NCBI GenBank assembly: GCA_007119175.1
Contig: SKQC01000443.1
Location: 1 to 33,136 of the forward strand
DNA length: 33,136 nt
Direction: 5' to 3'
Source of the DNA: Myxococcales bacterium
GTDB taxonomy: Bacteria > Myxococcota_A > Bradymonadia > Bradymonadales > Bradymonadaceae
The notes below the pieces were generated by a model. That model was not told the origin of the DNA and ran no database searches. It saw nothing but the letters and a program-made list of their open reading frames with translations. The stretch's first letter is position 1, and each line of letters opens with the position of its first letter. Below are positions 14,539-23,829 of this stretch, piece by piece. The translations under genes were made by a program, and so were the position numbers.

Positions 14539-16725
14539 TCAGGCATGCGAGTTTATCTGCTCAAATTGCAGTACTCGCACCTGCTGCTCGATGGAGCAAA
14601 CAGCGACCGGCTTTGCCTCATCGGAGAAGTCGATGGACAGAACGGCGACCTCCTGATTGGGCAAAGAGTATAATTTTCGCCCGGTGAGGATCTGAAATAG
14701 TGCCACCGACCCGTCGGCCAGGGCGGCACTGAGCAGGTATTCGTCTGGAGAGATGGCCATCGACCGAATTGGCGCATCGACGCGAAACTGGCTCGTCGGC
14801 ACCCGGGGGGTTGCCAGATTGATCACTTCTACGGTGTTGTCCTGACGGGCGATGACGGCGGTGTCGGCTTTTTTATTGAGTGTCACGGCGCCAACGGAGG
14901 CCCCACTGCAGATGCGCTTCCAATCACTTGAGCCGGTGTGTTTGTGGTGATGCATATATACGCGGCCCGATTTTGAGCCGGCGATGATGCAGCGCTCGTC
15001 GTCATCGACGGCCACCGAGCTAATAGGAGCGCGGCGCACGTCCTGAAATAGATCGCTGGATTTGCCGTGTTCGAGTTCGATCCGCGAGATCGTTCCGTTG
15101 TCGTGACCGACGATGAGACTCGATGGCGGGGCAAAAGCGATGGCGCTAAAGGTATCGGTCGATCCAGCAGAGATGGTCGACGGTGTCGTGGAATTGGGTC
15201 GAAATAACTGGATCGCACCGGCGGTGGGATCGAAGATGACAAAGCTATCGTCGACGCGGCGGCTGGCCAGAACCTGGTCTGGTGGCGATGTGAGGCGGTA
15301 GGTGGAGACGGGGATGGCTGTGGCCGCTGAACTTTCGTTACCCGCGCTGCTGAAGCTGATACTGACGCTGTCGGCCACCGACGCAGCCCGTTCTTCCGGG
15401 GAGCTGGCCTCTGTGGGCGTCGGGGTGCGGGTAAATGCCGGTGTGTGGGCCGGCTCGCGTGCCCCGTGGGCCTGCAGCGTCGCCGAGCTTGTATGCTCGT
15501 CGCGATCCGAAAAGTCGTTTTCCTTCGGCGTCGAAGGCGCCGTCGTAAGCCCCGACTCTGGAGTGCCGACGCGGTGGCGCGGATCGGCTGTGGAGCCCGG
15601 CGGAAAATCGTGGGTATCTTTTGGCGTGCTCGATATCTCCGCCATCGTTGGCGATGCCGAGTCGGCCTCCGAGATCTGATTGCGGGAGAGCCGATCGAGC
15701 TCTTCGATGACCCGCGACAGATCGGAGGGGCGCTGGGAGGGATCCTTGGCGAGCATTCGCGCCAGAAGATCTTCGAGTTTGGGCGGAAAGTTGCGCTCCG
15801 GGAGCACCTCGCTGAGTCGAGGCGGTTTTTTTCGCACGTGCATTCGCAGCACTTCGTATACGTTGTCGGAGACGAAGGGGGGCTCGCCGGTGAGCATAAA
15901 AAATAAGATCGCCCCCAGGCTGTAGATATCGCTGCGGTGGTCGATGGACTTTGCCGTCGCCTGCTCGGGGCTGGCGTAGAGCGGAGTGCCGATAAATCCG
16001 TGGGTCAGATTGACCGACGGCTCATCGGTGAGACGGACGATGCCGAAGTCCAAAATATGCACGAAATCATCGCCCACCGGCAGGCGCTCGACCATGATAT
16101 TTTCCGGCTTTAAATCGCGGTGGATCATGCCCGCCTGGTGGGCGCCAAAGATTCCGTTGGCCGTCTGTCGCAATAGCGCACAGGCCCGCGAAACGCTGAG
16201 TGCTCCCCCGTCGAGGACCAGCGTCTCCAGCGTCGAGCCCTCGATAAGATCCATGACGGCGGCCACGAAATTTCGCCGCAGCTCCAGAATCTCGTAAATA
16301 GAGACGATATGAGGATTGCGCAGCCGACTCAGGGCTTCGATTTCGCGATTGAGACGGGCGATGACCTGTTCGGCCTGATCTTTGTGGCCGTCTGTGGCGA
16401 TGATTTTGACGGCGAATTGGCGGGAAATAGACAGGGACTCACCGCGATAGACCGCTCCTGAAGCTCCGTGGCCCAGCGGACGGGTGATCAGGTAGCGATC
16501 GTTGATCACTTCCCCCAACCAGGGATCGGAGGCATCGCTGACCGGTGGCCAGCCAGCCTCGGGAGCTTCCGTAGCACAACTCAGACAGGTGTCTTGATCG
16601 TGGAATGTCACGGAGAGGCAATCCGGGCAAAAATGCTCGGGCGGACTCTTCCGAAGACGACTGCGCCACTCTTTGCGCCGGGCGCGAAGAGTTTGGCCTG
16701 TCCCCGACGAGCCTTTAGTCGACAT
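14539..16725 (-). CDS. Soluble Ser/Thr kinase with zinc ribbon and C-terminal propeller
   Basis: The 728-residue protein starts with a basic stretch and a CPDC/CLSC zinc ribbon (Cys 33, 36, 47, 50). A full Hanks-type kinase follows: GHGASGAV loop, AVKII with Lys 107, HRDLKPEN with Asp 204, DFG with Asp 226 and the GTPLYASPEQA activation segment. A Ser/Thr/Pro-rich linker of about 100 residues leads to a WD40- or PQQ-like repeat region over the last 270 residues. There is no transmembrane helix, unlike PknB-type kinases. ATG at 16725 is preceded by GGAGAGGA; the TTG at 16737 that opens the longer frame lies inside that ribosome site. The kinase probably acts with the adjacent PP2C. Confidence 0.94.
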   Translation of the reverse strand: MSTKGSSGTGQTLRARRKEWRSRLRKSPPEHFCPDCLSVTFHDQDTCLSCATEAPEAGWPPVSDASDPWLGEVINDRYLITRPLGHGASGAVYRGESLSISRQFAVKIIATDGHKDQAEQVIARLNREIEALSRLRNPHIVSIYEILELRRNFVAAVMDLIEGSTLETLVLDGGALSVSRACALLRQTANGIFGAHQAGMIHRDLKPENIMVERLPVGDDFVHILDFGIVRLTDEPSVNLTHGFIGTPLYASPEQATAKSIDHRSDIYSLGAILFFMLTGEPPFVSDNVYEVLRMHVRKKPPRLSEVLPERNFPPKLEDLLARMLAKDPSQRPSDLSRVIEELDRLSRNQISEADSASPTMAEISSTPKDTHDFPPGSTADPRHRVGTPESGLTTAPSTPKENDFSDRDEHTSSATLQAHGAREPAHTPAFTRTPTPTEASSPEERAASVADSVSISFSSAGNESSAATAIPVSTYRLTSPPDQVLASRRVDDSFVIFDPTAGAIQLFRPNSTTPSTISAGSTDTFSAIAFAPPSSLIVGHDNGTISRIELEHGKSSDLFQDVRRAPISSVAVDDDERCIIAGSKSGRVYMHHHKHTGSSDWKRICSGASVGAVTLNKKADTAVIARQDNTVEVINLATPRVPTSQFRVDAPIRSMAISPDEYLLSAALADGSVALFQILTGRKLYSLPNQEVAVLSIDFSDEAKPVAVCSIEQQVRVLQFEQINSHA

Positions 16726-16799
16726 ATTCCTCTCCAAAAAATCTACTACGCATCACGCGTTTTGCCCCATTGAGGCTGCGAAACCAATGAAAAAAAGTA

Positions 16800-16828
16800 A
16801 TCTTAGAGAAAAATTTCTGATTTTCCAA
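16800..16828 (-). promoter_or_regulatory. Candidate sigma-70 promoter of the Ser/Thr kinase gene
   Basis: On the minus strand TTGGAA (16823-16828) and TAAGAT (16800-16805) are spaced by 17 AT-rich bases, about 75 bases upstream of the kinase ATG. Confidence 0.45.
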
Positions 16829-16912
16829 GACGGCCCGGTTCAACGCTAGAGGTCGCTTCGACATTACCAATCTAACAAAGCAAACCGCGCCGTCATTTCT
16901 TTAAACTATAAT

Positions 16913-18904
16913 TCAGTCGTCGCCATTGTCGTCATCGTCGTCGTTGCCATTGTCATCATCGTCGCTGTCGGCCACATCATCGGGCATGTGGACGTAGCGG
17001 GTGATGGTGCTGAATCCGCCGAGGAGCTGATGCCATTCCGGATCGTTCCACTCCAGGCGCAGAGCGTCGGTGCGCCCCTCACATGCGATCCAACTATATC
17101 GCGAGGGATCGACGACACAGGTATTGGGATAGGCCGGATCGTCGAAGGTTCCGTCGATGCAGTACTCCGTGGACTCCAGGCGGGCGGTGGGATCGTCGTC
17201 CTCCGGGGGAATCAGGCGGACCTCGATGGCGCTGTCACAGAATTTCGCGTCGCCATCGCTTCCCGGTACGTCCAAACATCGATCGCGCTCATCGTCGTCA
17301 TAGGGGGCGACTGGGCAGTCGGCGTTGTCGGCACAGGCCCAGGTTCCGTCGACGCAGCCCGTGCTTTCGGAGGCGAAGAGCCCGGCGATCTCCTCCAGGG
17401 CGTCACTGAAGTCCTCGCAGATCAGCCCATCCAGCGGATCGTCGGGCCGATCTGGGTCTTCGACGCTGGGAAAGAAGATCGGAAATTCGCGCAGAAAATA
17501 CTCGTAGCGATGACCGGACCAGCCCCGTCCCATCTCGGTGCGACATGCCGTCGGCACCTCCCAGCGATCGCTGCCGCATTGCTGCGGAATCTCGCTGGGG
17601 TTAACCTTTTGATAGGGACCGTGCAGTGAGGCCGGCAGCACCGAACTTTGCAGGGCGTTGAAGGCCTGGACGATGTCGGAGTCGGCCTCCGGATCCAGAT
17701 CGTCGAGATGGTCGATATCGTCGAGGCTATTGTAGTTTTCGGAGTCCTCGAAATCGATGCTCGTGCCTCGGGTGCCCGCCAGGTTGAGCAAGAAGTCGCT
17801 GCGCAGATCGGCGATGGGCGTCAGATGGCCGTCTTCGCCTTTATTCTCCTCAATCGTGCAATTATGCACTCCGCAGGTGGTCTCCTCGTCGAGATTGCCG
17901 TCGTGGCTGCAATCATTCTCGTCGGTGATAAAGATCACGCCCGTTTGCGCTGAGGAGCGAATAAATCCGGCATTTGGAAATTCGTGCTGATCTTCGATCG
18001 ATGAATCGGGTCCTCCCGTCAGCTCCGGCGATAGGGCGGTGACCACGGCGTCCAATCCGCGCTCGATGCCGTATCCCCGGGTGCCCACCAGGCTGGCGCA
18101 GGCGAAGTCTTCGCCAAATGCCTCCAGATCGACGACCCCGGTGTCGGGATCGGCGTAGTCCTGTGCCCGGAGGACGACGGGAATATCTCGATAGGCACTC
18201 GGGTCCGGATAAAAGTCTTCCAACTCCATGTCGTAATTATCGCAATTCTCGGCGAGCGGTCGCGATGGCAGGGCACAGCGCAACGCCGCTTCGTTGACGT
18301 TTTGGCTCTCCAGATGCTGCCACTCGCTGGGGTTTTGCGTACATTCGATGGCGACGTCGATATTTTCGTAGACCGGATCCAGCCGTTCCAGATTCGGATC
18401 ACCGGGCAGTATGTCGGGATCTTCCTGCTGCGCCTCTTCCAGGGCCGGATCGCCGGGGGCGAAGACGGGATGGGCACAGGCCGGATCGAAGCCGGGCATC
18501 GGCTGCGGGGTGGCCTGAAGACGACCGGCATTGGCCACCGTCTCGCGCACACAGGCTGCCTCGTACTCGTCATCGTCGGGCGTATAATCGTCGCAGTTGA
18601 GCATGTGGCTGGTGGTGATCCCGATATGGAAGTCGAGATTGACATCATTTAATACCGCCACAAAATCGTCGATGCTCTCGCGGACAATGCGCTGTGATCG
18701 GCACATCGAGCCCGAGTTATCGATCATCCACAGGATGTCGATTTCATCGCCTCCGCCGAGGTCTTCGTAGATGACCTCTTCGACGGCTCCCGAGGTCTGG
18801 CCGAATTGTACGGCGTGTTCATTGCACGCTGAAATGCTGATCAGCAGTGCAATGCCGGCGCATATAGCGACGGTCAACGGAATAAGTCCTGAAATCCTGC
18901 CCAT
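16913..18904 (-). CDS. Large lipoprotein with von Willebrand factor A domain
   Basis: The 663-residue protein has a lipoprotein signal (lipobox ISAC, Cys 27) and soon after it the MIDAS metal site DNSGSM (Asp 62, Ser 64, Ser 66) inside DILWMIDNSGSM, so it is an envelope VWA protein that could bind a ligand through a divalent metal. A later stretch GVIFITDENDCSHDGN also fits the VWA fold. Numerous cysteines suggest disulfides. The tail is almost pure Asp/Asn/Gly (last 20 residues), a possible calcium-binding or low-complexity end. ATG at 18904 is preceded by GAGGA; the frame extends to 19060 without signal-like sequence and runs through the rpsR terminator. Confidence 0.88.
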   Translation of the reverse strand: MGRISGLIPLTVAICAGIALLISISACNEHAVQFGQTSGAVEEVIYEDLGGGDEIDILWMIDNSGSMCRSQRIVRESIDDFVAVLNDVNLDFHIGITTSHMLNCDDYTPDDDEYEAACVRETVANAGRLQATPQPMPGFDPACAHPVFAPGDPALEEAQQEDPDILPGDPNLERLDPVYENIDVAIECTQNPSEWQHLESQNVNEAALRCALPSRPLAENCDNYDMELEDFYPDPSAYRDIPVVLRAQDYADPDTGVVDLEAFGEDFACASLVGTRGYGIERGLDAVVTALSPELTGGPDSSIEDQHEFPNAGFIRSSAQTGVIFITDENDCSHDGNLDEETTCGVHNCTIEENKGEDGHLTPIADLRSDFLLNLAGTRGTSIDFEDSENYNSLDDIDHLDDLDPEADSDIVQAFNALQSSVLPASLHGPYQKVNPSEIPQQCGSDRWEVPTACRTEMGRGWSGHRYEYFLREFPIFFPSVEDPDRPDDPLDGLICEDFSDALEEIAGLFASESTGCVDGTWACADNADCPVAPYDDDERDRCLDVPGSDGDAKFCDSAIEVRLIPPEDDDPTARLESTEYCIDGTFDDPAYPNTCVVDPSRYSWIACEGRTDALRLEWNDPEWHQLLGGFSTITRYVHMPDDVADSDDDDNGNDDDDDNGDD

Positions 18905-18978
18905 TGGTTTCCTCGAGTTGGAACGCGACGACAACAAAAAGCGAAGCCTACCTACATAGCGACGATGGTATCGAACCG

Positions 18979-19014
18979 AAAAAAGCCTGTCCACAGAAAC
19001 TGGCGGACAGGCTT
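18979..19014 (-). terminator. Rho-independent terminator of the rpmG-rpsR operon
   Basis: A perfect 10-base stem, AAGCCTGTCC (18983-18992) with GGACAGGCTT (19005-19014), carries a 12-base loop. On the minus strand it is followed by a run of T (A-run 18979-18984). It lies about 90 bases beyond the rpsR stop and just upstream of the VWA gene, which therefore needs its own promoter. Confidence 0.85.
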
Positions 19015-19105
19015 GTGAGGCCCGGCCAAGCGTAACGTCTTGCAACAGCCTCGGCGGCACTGGACCTCATCTCGAATCGACCCCCGGGCCGACTTTCCCC
19101 CACCC

Positions 19106-19348
19106 TCAGGTGCGGTGAGTGGTATAGGGAAGCAACGAGATCTGGCGAGCCCGCAAAATGGCCTTGCGCAATTTTCGTTGATTGCGCGCCGAGACACCGG
19201 TGATGCGCCGGGGCAAAATCTTGCCTGTCCGGGTCACGAATAATTTCAGGAGTTCCGGATTTTTATAATCCAGCTCCCAGGATGGGTTTTGATCGAAGGG
19301 ATCGACTTTGCGGCGCCGCCGCCAGTTGATGCGACCGTATTTCGACAT
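19106..19348 (-). CDS. 30S ribosomal protein S18
   Basis: The 80-residue protein matches S18 over its core ([20 protein letters not shown], then a basic helix and SLLPYT). S18 pairs with S6 on the small-subunit platform. It contains no cysteine, so it is the zinc-free form. The ATG at 19348 follows AGGA by 8 bases. The usual rpsF-rpsR-rplI neighbours are missing; here it follows rpmG by 42 bases in a two-gene operon. Confidence 0.97.
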   Translation of the reverse strand: MSKYGRINWRRRRKVDPFDQNPSWELDYKNPELLKLFVTRTGKILPRRITGVSARNQRKLRKAILRARQISLLPYTTHRT

Positions 19349-19390
19349 AAGTTGTCCTGTAAATGGTTAAAAAAAGGGGAAATGCCTGAA

Positions 19391-19546
19391 TTAGCTAAGC
19401 TTTTTTTCTACGAATTCCACGTGCTTGCGAGCGACGGGATCGTATTTCTTGAGCTTGAGCTTCTCCGGCGTCTGCCGCTTGTTTTTAGTCGTCGTGTAAA
19501 AATAGCCGGTACCGGCCGTGGAGACGAGCTTGATTTTTTCTCGCAT
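19391..19546 (-). CDS. 50S ribosomal protein L33
   Basis: The 51-residue protein begins [20 protein letters not shown] and continues with the [17 protein letters not shown] end typical of L33. It has no CxxC pairs, so it is the zinc-independent type. ATG at 19546 has GGAGAA about 7 bases upstream; the open frame reaching 19726 is upstream read-through. It is first in the operon with rpsR. Confidence 0.96.
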   Translation of the reverse strand: MREKIKLVSTAGTGYFYTTTKNKRQTPEKLKLKKYDPVARKHVEFVEKKLS

Positions 19547-19974
19547 GGCGAATTCTCCGGGATAATCGCAATATCTCGCCGGCTCGCAGGGAGTTCGGCG
19601 CAGGGATGAAAATTTTCGACCCTGGAAAGGGCGGACAGATTCATAGCGGCTCCGCCGGGTAAACGCAAGGCTAAGTACGACTACGATCGCTCGATTCTGT
19701 GCCGCCATGGGCGAGCGATTGCGCACAAACGCCCGATGATGCGGCGATCCTCGCCAATGAAGAGCAGGTAATGAGTGAGATTTTAAACGCTGTCATCGCT
19801 GCTGCTGCGCGGTGTCGGTGAGGACCGAAGAGGCTTTTTTTGAGAAACCGGGGAAGATCTCTGCCGGGATGCTGCGTTGAGGATGGTCGCCTCAGCGCCT
19901 TGCGTTGGAGCCGCAGCGAGTGATAAGCGGGATTTCACAGCGAACGCCGCTTCCAATAAGTACTCGGCAAAGGC
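19547..19974. other. Divergent intergenic region between rpmG and a lipoprotein gene
   Basis: These 428 bases hold the rpmG promoter near its left end. A small hairpin TCGGT-GAGG-ACCGA is followed after 5 bases by a T7 run near 19834-19841, a weak plus-strand terminator-like signal with no gene reading into it. A possible -35 TTGCGT near 19901 for the lipoprotein gene lacks a well-spaced -10. I see no RNA gene or supported reading frame. Confidence 0.4.
19640..19668 (-). promoter_or_regulatory. Sigma-70 promoter of rpmG-rpsR
   Basis: On the minus strand TTGCGT (19663-19668), a 17-base spacer and TATGAA (19640-19645) lie about 95 bases upstream of the rpmG ATG. Both boxes and the spacing are good. 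Confidence 0.55.
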
Positions 19975-21309
19975 ATGGACATTATCACAAACCGCCGGTC
20001 ATCCGATCCGGTCGCCCTTTCTGGACCGATCTTTCGTCTGGCCGCTGTCACGGCCATGGTCTTCGTCATCGCCATGGCGGGATGCATCGAGGGACACGAA
20101 GAACCGCTCCCCGATCGGGAGGGACTTTTTTATCCCATCGGCATGCAGATGCATCCCGACGGGCGCTTTTTGTACGTGCTCAACAGCAATTTCGATATGC
20201 GCTATCGGGGAAATCTCGGCGGCACGGTATTGGTCATCGACACTGATACCGGCGAGATATTGAGCGAGTCTTCTCCATATGTCCCCTCCTTCGGCTCCTA
20301 TCTGGCGCTCAATGACGACGCCACTAAGCTATATGTGCCGACCCGGCATAATAATGAGATGACCGTATTATCCGTCGCCGATCAGGGACAGGCGTTGTAT
20401 TGCGATAATGACGGGGAGCGCTCGGCAGATACTCGCCCCTGCACGGTGCGGCGAATTCCAGATATGCGAGAGGGAACGAGGATCTCTGACGATCCCTTCG
20501 GCGTCGCCGTCGGTCGCGCTCAGCGCACCGTCGGTGGCACACAATCCGATTTTGATCTGGTTCATCTTTCTTATTTGCGCGGCTCGGACGTCACCTCGAT
20601 GAGTCTGCCGGACAGTGAAATTGCCGGTGCCTCAATGCAGAGTGCCGCCGTGGTGGGTCAGGGAGGCAACCAGTTGCAGATGCGGCCCGGCACCGACGAG
20701 GTCTATGTCGCCGGGCGCGGAACGAATCGCATCGAGGGCTTTCGTCCCTTTTTGAGCACCACCGGGGAGGTGGAGGCCATCGTGCGCAGTCACACCGTTC
20801 GCATCACCGAGAGCGGCTCCGGGATGGACGCCCGTGGTCTGGCATTTGATGAGGCCGGCGACTGGATGTACGTGGCGACGCGTCGTCCGAACGCCCTGCA
20901 TATGGTGGGCATGGAAAAAGCCGATGGCGGAGGACCGGAGGTGGTGGCTTCGATTCCGTTGGAAAACCGGCCCTCTGAGGTCCACGTCCATCGGGGCCCC
21001 GACGGCCAACAATGGCTGTATATCCCCTCTTATCGCTACGGCATCGTCGAGGTCGTCGACCCCCGAAAGGAAGCGGTGGTAGATGTGATTGACGTCGGTC
21101 GAAGTCCCTATTCGATGACCTCCGATAGCGCCCCGGCCAACTGTCGGGAGGCCGGTCAGCGATGCCAGGGCTACGTGACGCTCTTCGACGCCGGCACCGA
21201 TCGCGATGAGCGATGCGACCAGGACGCCCGAGTCTGCGGCAAGGTCGCGATCATCGATCTCGATCCGGAAAGCGATACTTTTCATACCGTAATTGAGACC
21301 ATCCAGTAG
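19975..21309 (+). CDS. Propeller-like lipoprotein
   Basis: The 444-residue protein has a lipoprotein signal (IAMAGC, Cys 37) and a series of beta-blade repeats such as MHPDGRFLYVLNS, LALNDDATKLYVPTR, AFDEAGDWMYVATR and WLYIPSYRYGIVEVVDP. These resemble the YVTN/LVIVD type beta-propellers of surface proteins, and no enzyme motif is visible. Four to six cysteines lie near the end. The ATG at 19975 has a purine stretch AAAGG that is unusually close. The next gene on the same strand, 82 bases on, encodes a similar but larger lipoprotein, so the two probably form a pair or operon. Confidence 0.82.
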   Translation: MDIITNRRSSDPVALSGPIFRLAAVTAMVFVIAMAGCIEGHEEPLPDREGLFYPIGMQMHPDGRFLYVLNSNFDMRYRGNLGGTVLVIDTDTGEILSESSPYVPSFGSYLALNDDATKLYVPTRHNNEMTVLSVADQGQALYCDNDGERSADTRPCTVRRIPDMREGTRISDDPFGVAVGRAQRTVGGTQSDFDLVHLSYLRGSDVTSMSLPDSEIAGASMQSAAVVGQGGNQLQMRPGTDEVYVAGRGTNRIEGFRPFLSTTGEVEAIVRSHTVRITESGSGMDARGLAFDEAGDWMYVATRRPNALHMVGMEKADGGGPEVVASIPLENRPSEVHVHRGPDGQQWLYIPSYRYGIVEVVDPRKEAVVDVIDVGRSPYSMTSDSAPANCREAGQRCQGYVTLFDAGTDRDERCDQDARVCGKVAIIDLDPESDTFHTVIETIQ

Positions 21310-21391
21310 GATTGCTCTATTTTGGCGAGGTCGTCGTCACAAGAGATTCGACGGCGTCACCTTGGCCTGAAGAGAGCGACAGAGGTGTACG

Positions 21392-23818
21392 ATGATGGGA
21401 CGAGACAATATGACGTCGAAGGGCATCGGATGGCTGACAGTGGGATGCCTGCTGGCAGCCGTCGGCTGTAGCGATCCACCGCTCTCCGATCCGGAAGCCC
21501 TCGACGCCCCGGTGAGCATGGATGTCGCCGACGGAGAAGTCTGTCTTCCCGAGCTATTGGGCGTCGATGCCACCCTCAGTAGTGAGCCGCTGCCGCGATG
21601 CGGCGACGACGGAAACGGCTTCGCTCTGGTGGTCAACCAGCGAAGCTCCAATATCAGCGTCCTCAGTCTCGGTCAGGAGCGGGCGCGATGGGCCAATCTT
21701 GACTCCCGGCGGCCCGGTATCTCACGGATTTCCGTGGGGACGCGACCGATTGATGTGGCCACCACCGGAGAGGGCACGGCGGCGGTTGTGGCCAACGAAA
21801 GCGATGCCACGCTGACCGGCATCGATCTGTGGACGCTTCGTCCTCTGCAGCAAGAACTCGATATCGAGGGAACGCCGCGGGCCATCGAGGCCTTTCGCGA
21901 CGGCGATGACAACTGGCGGGTGGCCACATTAGTGGCCGGCCCCAATCATATCGATCTGCGCGGCGGCCTGGAGTGTGAGCGGCCCGCAGACGGCACAGAT
22001 CGCCGCGATCATATGCCGGACGACAATTGCACCTGGGGTGAAGGCGATCCGCAGTCTGTGGAATTGCCGGGCCGCGCCGTCGATATGGCCGTCGACGAAG
22101 CCGAGGGCGAAGCCTGGGTGGTCTACCGCGATCGCAACGAGGTGTCGCTGGTGGAGCTCGATGAGGGCAATGGTAACGGCGACGAGGGAGAATCGACGTG
22201 CCTCGACGAGGAAGACACGCCGCCCTGTGAGGTGGCGCGCATCGGCTGGGACGAAGTCGACAACGGCGACGATGAGCCCTCGAAGTGGGGGGCCACGAAG
22301 GTCGAACTCGATCCGCTCGGGCTCTTTGCCTACGTCTTAGATCGGCCCAATAATCGGCTATTGGTCCTCGATCGGCAGCGCCGGACTTTAATCGATGCCT
22401 CGCAATCGGTGGAACCGCCGGCCAGCCCCTTTCGCACCGGCGAGGGAATTCCCCTGGTGCGCTCGGCAATGGCCATGAGCGCCGATGTACAGCGCGATGT
22501 GATCGACGACTCCGGTACCTCCCACGTGGCGTATCGGCTGGGCGTGCGGGTGGCGGCCAATAACGGCCAGATCTACGATGTGGGCGCCATGGACTTCGAT
22601 TGCGTCTTCGATGGCGACGCCGCGTTGAGTACCGATGAATTCGTCTTTGATGCCGAACTCCGCGCCGACTCCGAGGAGTCGCGATGTCTGGTCACACCGG
22701 AATTTCCGCTGGGAGCCAATCCGGATTTTGACGATGACGACGAACTCGGCGAACGCCGCTTTATCGACATTGATGAATCGACGCGGATGGCGGTGACACC
22801 GATCTTCGGCCTTCACGACGGCAATCCCGGCAACGGCCAGATTTCGCCGCACTCCGACTGTGAGTTGCCCGACGAGTTGCACGACGAAGGGGCGGACTCC
22901 GAGTTGAGTGTGGCCTGTGATTCTCCGGCGGTGGCTCAGCCGCTGGGGCTGGACGTGGATGATGATCTCGACAGCTACGCCGACGAAACGCGGGCCGATC
23001 TGATGGAATTTGCCCAGGCCTATTTCGACGGCGGCGATGAAATCATCGAACGCTATCCCTACGACCTTCGGCTGGTCAACGAGGAATGGAGTGTCACCTA
23101 TGAGGGCGATCTCCCCGAGCCCGGCCAGTCTGCCAGCGGTCTTGTCTCCCGAGACGACGACGCGATTTTTCGCTCCGGCGGTACCGATTATTGCTCGGCA
23201 GCTGTTGAGCAAGGCGATCGCCTCACCATCTTTTCACCGCCCGGCGACGCCAGCGGATGCGACGTATTTGACGATGACGATCCCTATTTTCGTAGCTGGC
23301 GAGTGGAATCGGTCGATCCCTTTCAGGTCGAATTGGCCGTGATCGATGACGAGGATTACGTCCAGCAGTTGCCGACGCGAAGTTGCTTTGATCGCGGTCT
23401 CAACTACTCGATTCGGGCCACCGACGAGTGGACCGTCGTCGGCAGCAGCACGGGGATGATGTCGCCGCGCGAGCGCGACGGCGACGTCTGTGTGATGCGA
23501 GAGGGGGCCGATATGGGCTGGTTTCAGGGCCGTGTGGAGACCGGCGAGGAGTTTCTCGGTCCCTATCTTCGATTTCAGATTCGCCCCGGGGAATTGGAGC
23601 CCGTTCAGGGGCTGTCATATAGCTTCGGTGTGGAGCGAAATTTCTCGCTGTCCGCTGTGTCGAGTGCCCCCGACGACAACGCCTCGCTTCCCTCGCAGCT
23701 CCTGTCCACGCCGGACCTCGGCAATGGGCGAAACCTGGTGCTTGTCGATGGCGGCGGCGACAGACTTTATATCGAAAATTTAAGTGATCCCGATCGCCAG
23801 CCGGTATTTTTGAGGTGA
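21392..23818 (+). CDS. Large acidic propeller-like lipoprotein
   Basis: The 808-residue protein carries a lipoprotein signal (LAAVGC, Cys 26). Residues 50-350 have propeller-style repeats (GFALVVNQRSSNISVL, GTAAVVANESDATLTGIDLW, LFAYVLDRPNNRLLVLDRQ). The rest, about 450 residues, is Asp/Glu-rich, has scattered cysteines and matches nothing I recognise. The final stretch (LGNGRNLVLVDGGGDRLYIENL) returns to the blade pattern and may close the ring. ATG at 21392 (or the ATG directly after it) follows AGAGG. Its stop is 11 bases from the convergent stop of the TPR lipoprotein. An outer-membrane surface role is inferred. Confidence 0.82.
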   Translation: MMGRDNMTSKGIGWLTVGCLLAAVGCSDPPLSDPEALDAPVSMDVADGEVCLPELLGVDATLSSEPLPRCGDDGNGFALVVNQRSSNISVLSLGQERARWANLDSRRPGISRISVGTRPIDVATTGEGTAAVVANESDATLTGIDLWTLRPLQQELDIEGTPRAIEAFRDGDDNWRVATLVAGPNHIDLRGGLECERPADGTDRRDHMPDDNCTWGEGDPQSVELPGRAVDMAVDEAEGEAWVVYRDRNEVSLVELDEGNGNGDEGESTCLDEEDTPPCEVARIGWDEVDNGDDEPSKWGATKVELDPLGLFAYVLDRPNNRLLVLDRQRRTLIDASQSVEPPASPFRTGEGIPLVRSAMAMSADVQRDVIDDSGTSHVAYRLGVRVAANNGQIYDVGAMDFDCVFDGDAALSTDEFVFDAELRADSEESRCLVTPEFPLGANPDFDDDDELGERRFIDIDESTRMAVTPIFGLHDGNPGNGQISPHSDCELPDELHDEGADSELSVACDSPAVAQPLGLDVDDDLDSYADETRADLMEFAQAYFDGGDEIIERYPYDLRLVNEEWSVTYEGDLPEPGQSASGLVSRDDDAIFRSGGTDYCSAAVEQGDRLTIFSPPGDASGCDVFDDDDPYFRSWRVESVDPFQVELAVIDDEDYVQQLPTRSCFDRGLNYSIRATDEWTVVGSSTGMMSPRERDGDVCVMREGADMGWFQGRVETGEEFLGPYLRFQIRPGELEPVQGLSYSFGVERNFSLSAVSSAPDDNASLPSQLLSTPDLGNGRNLVLVDGGGDRLYIENLSDPDRQPVFLR

Positions 23819-23829
23819 TCGATCGTGGA

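Noticed and set aside
16780-16830. A terminator for the VWA gene formed by AGAAA-TT-TTTCT
   Set aside because: It is a five-base A/T stem only. The same bases fit better as the spacer of the kinase promoter.
19547-19974. A tRNA or other RNA gene near rpmG, as often found in other genomes
   Set aside because: I found no T-loop consensus or cloverleaf pairing in the region.
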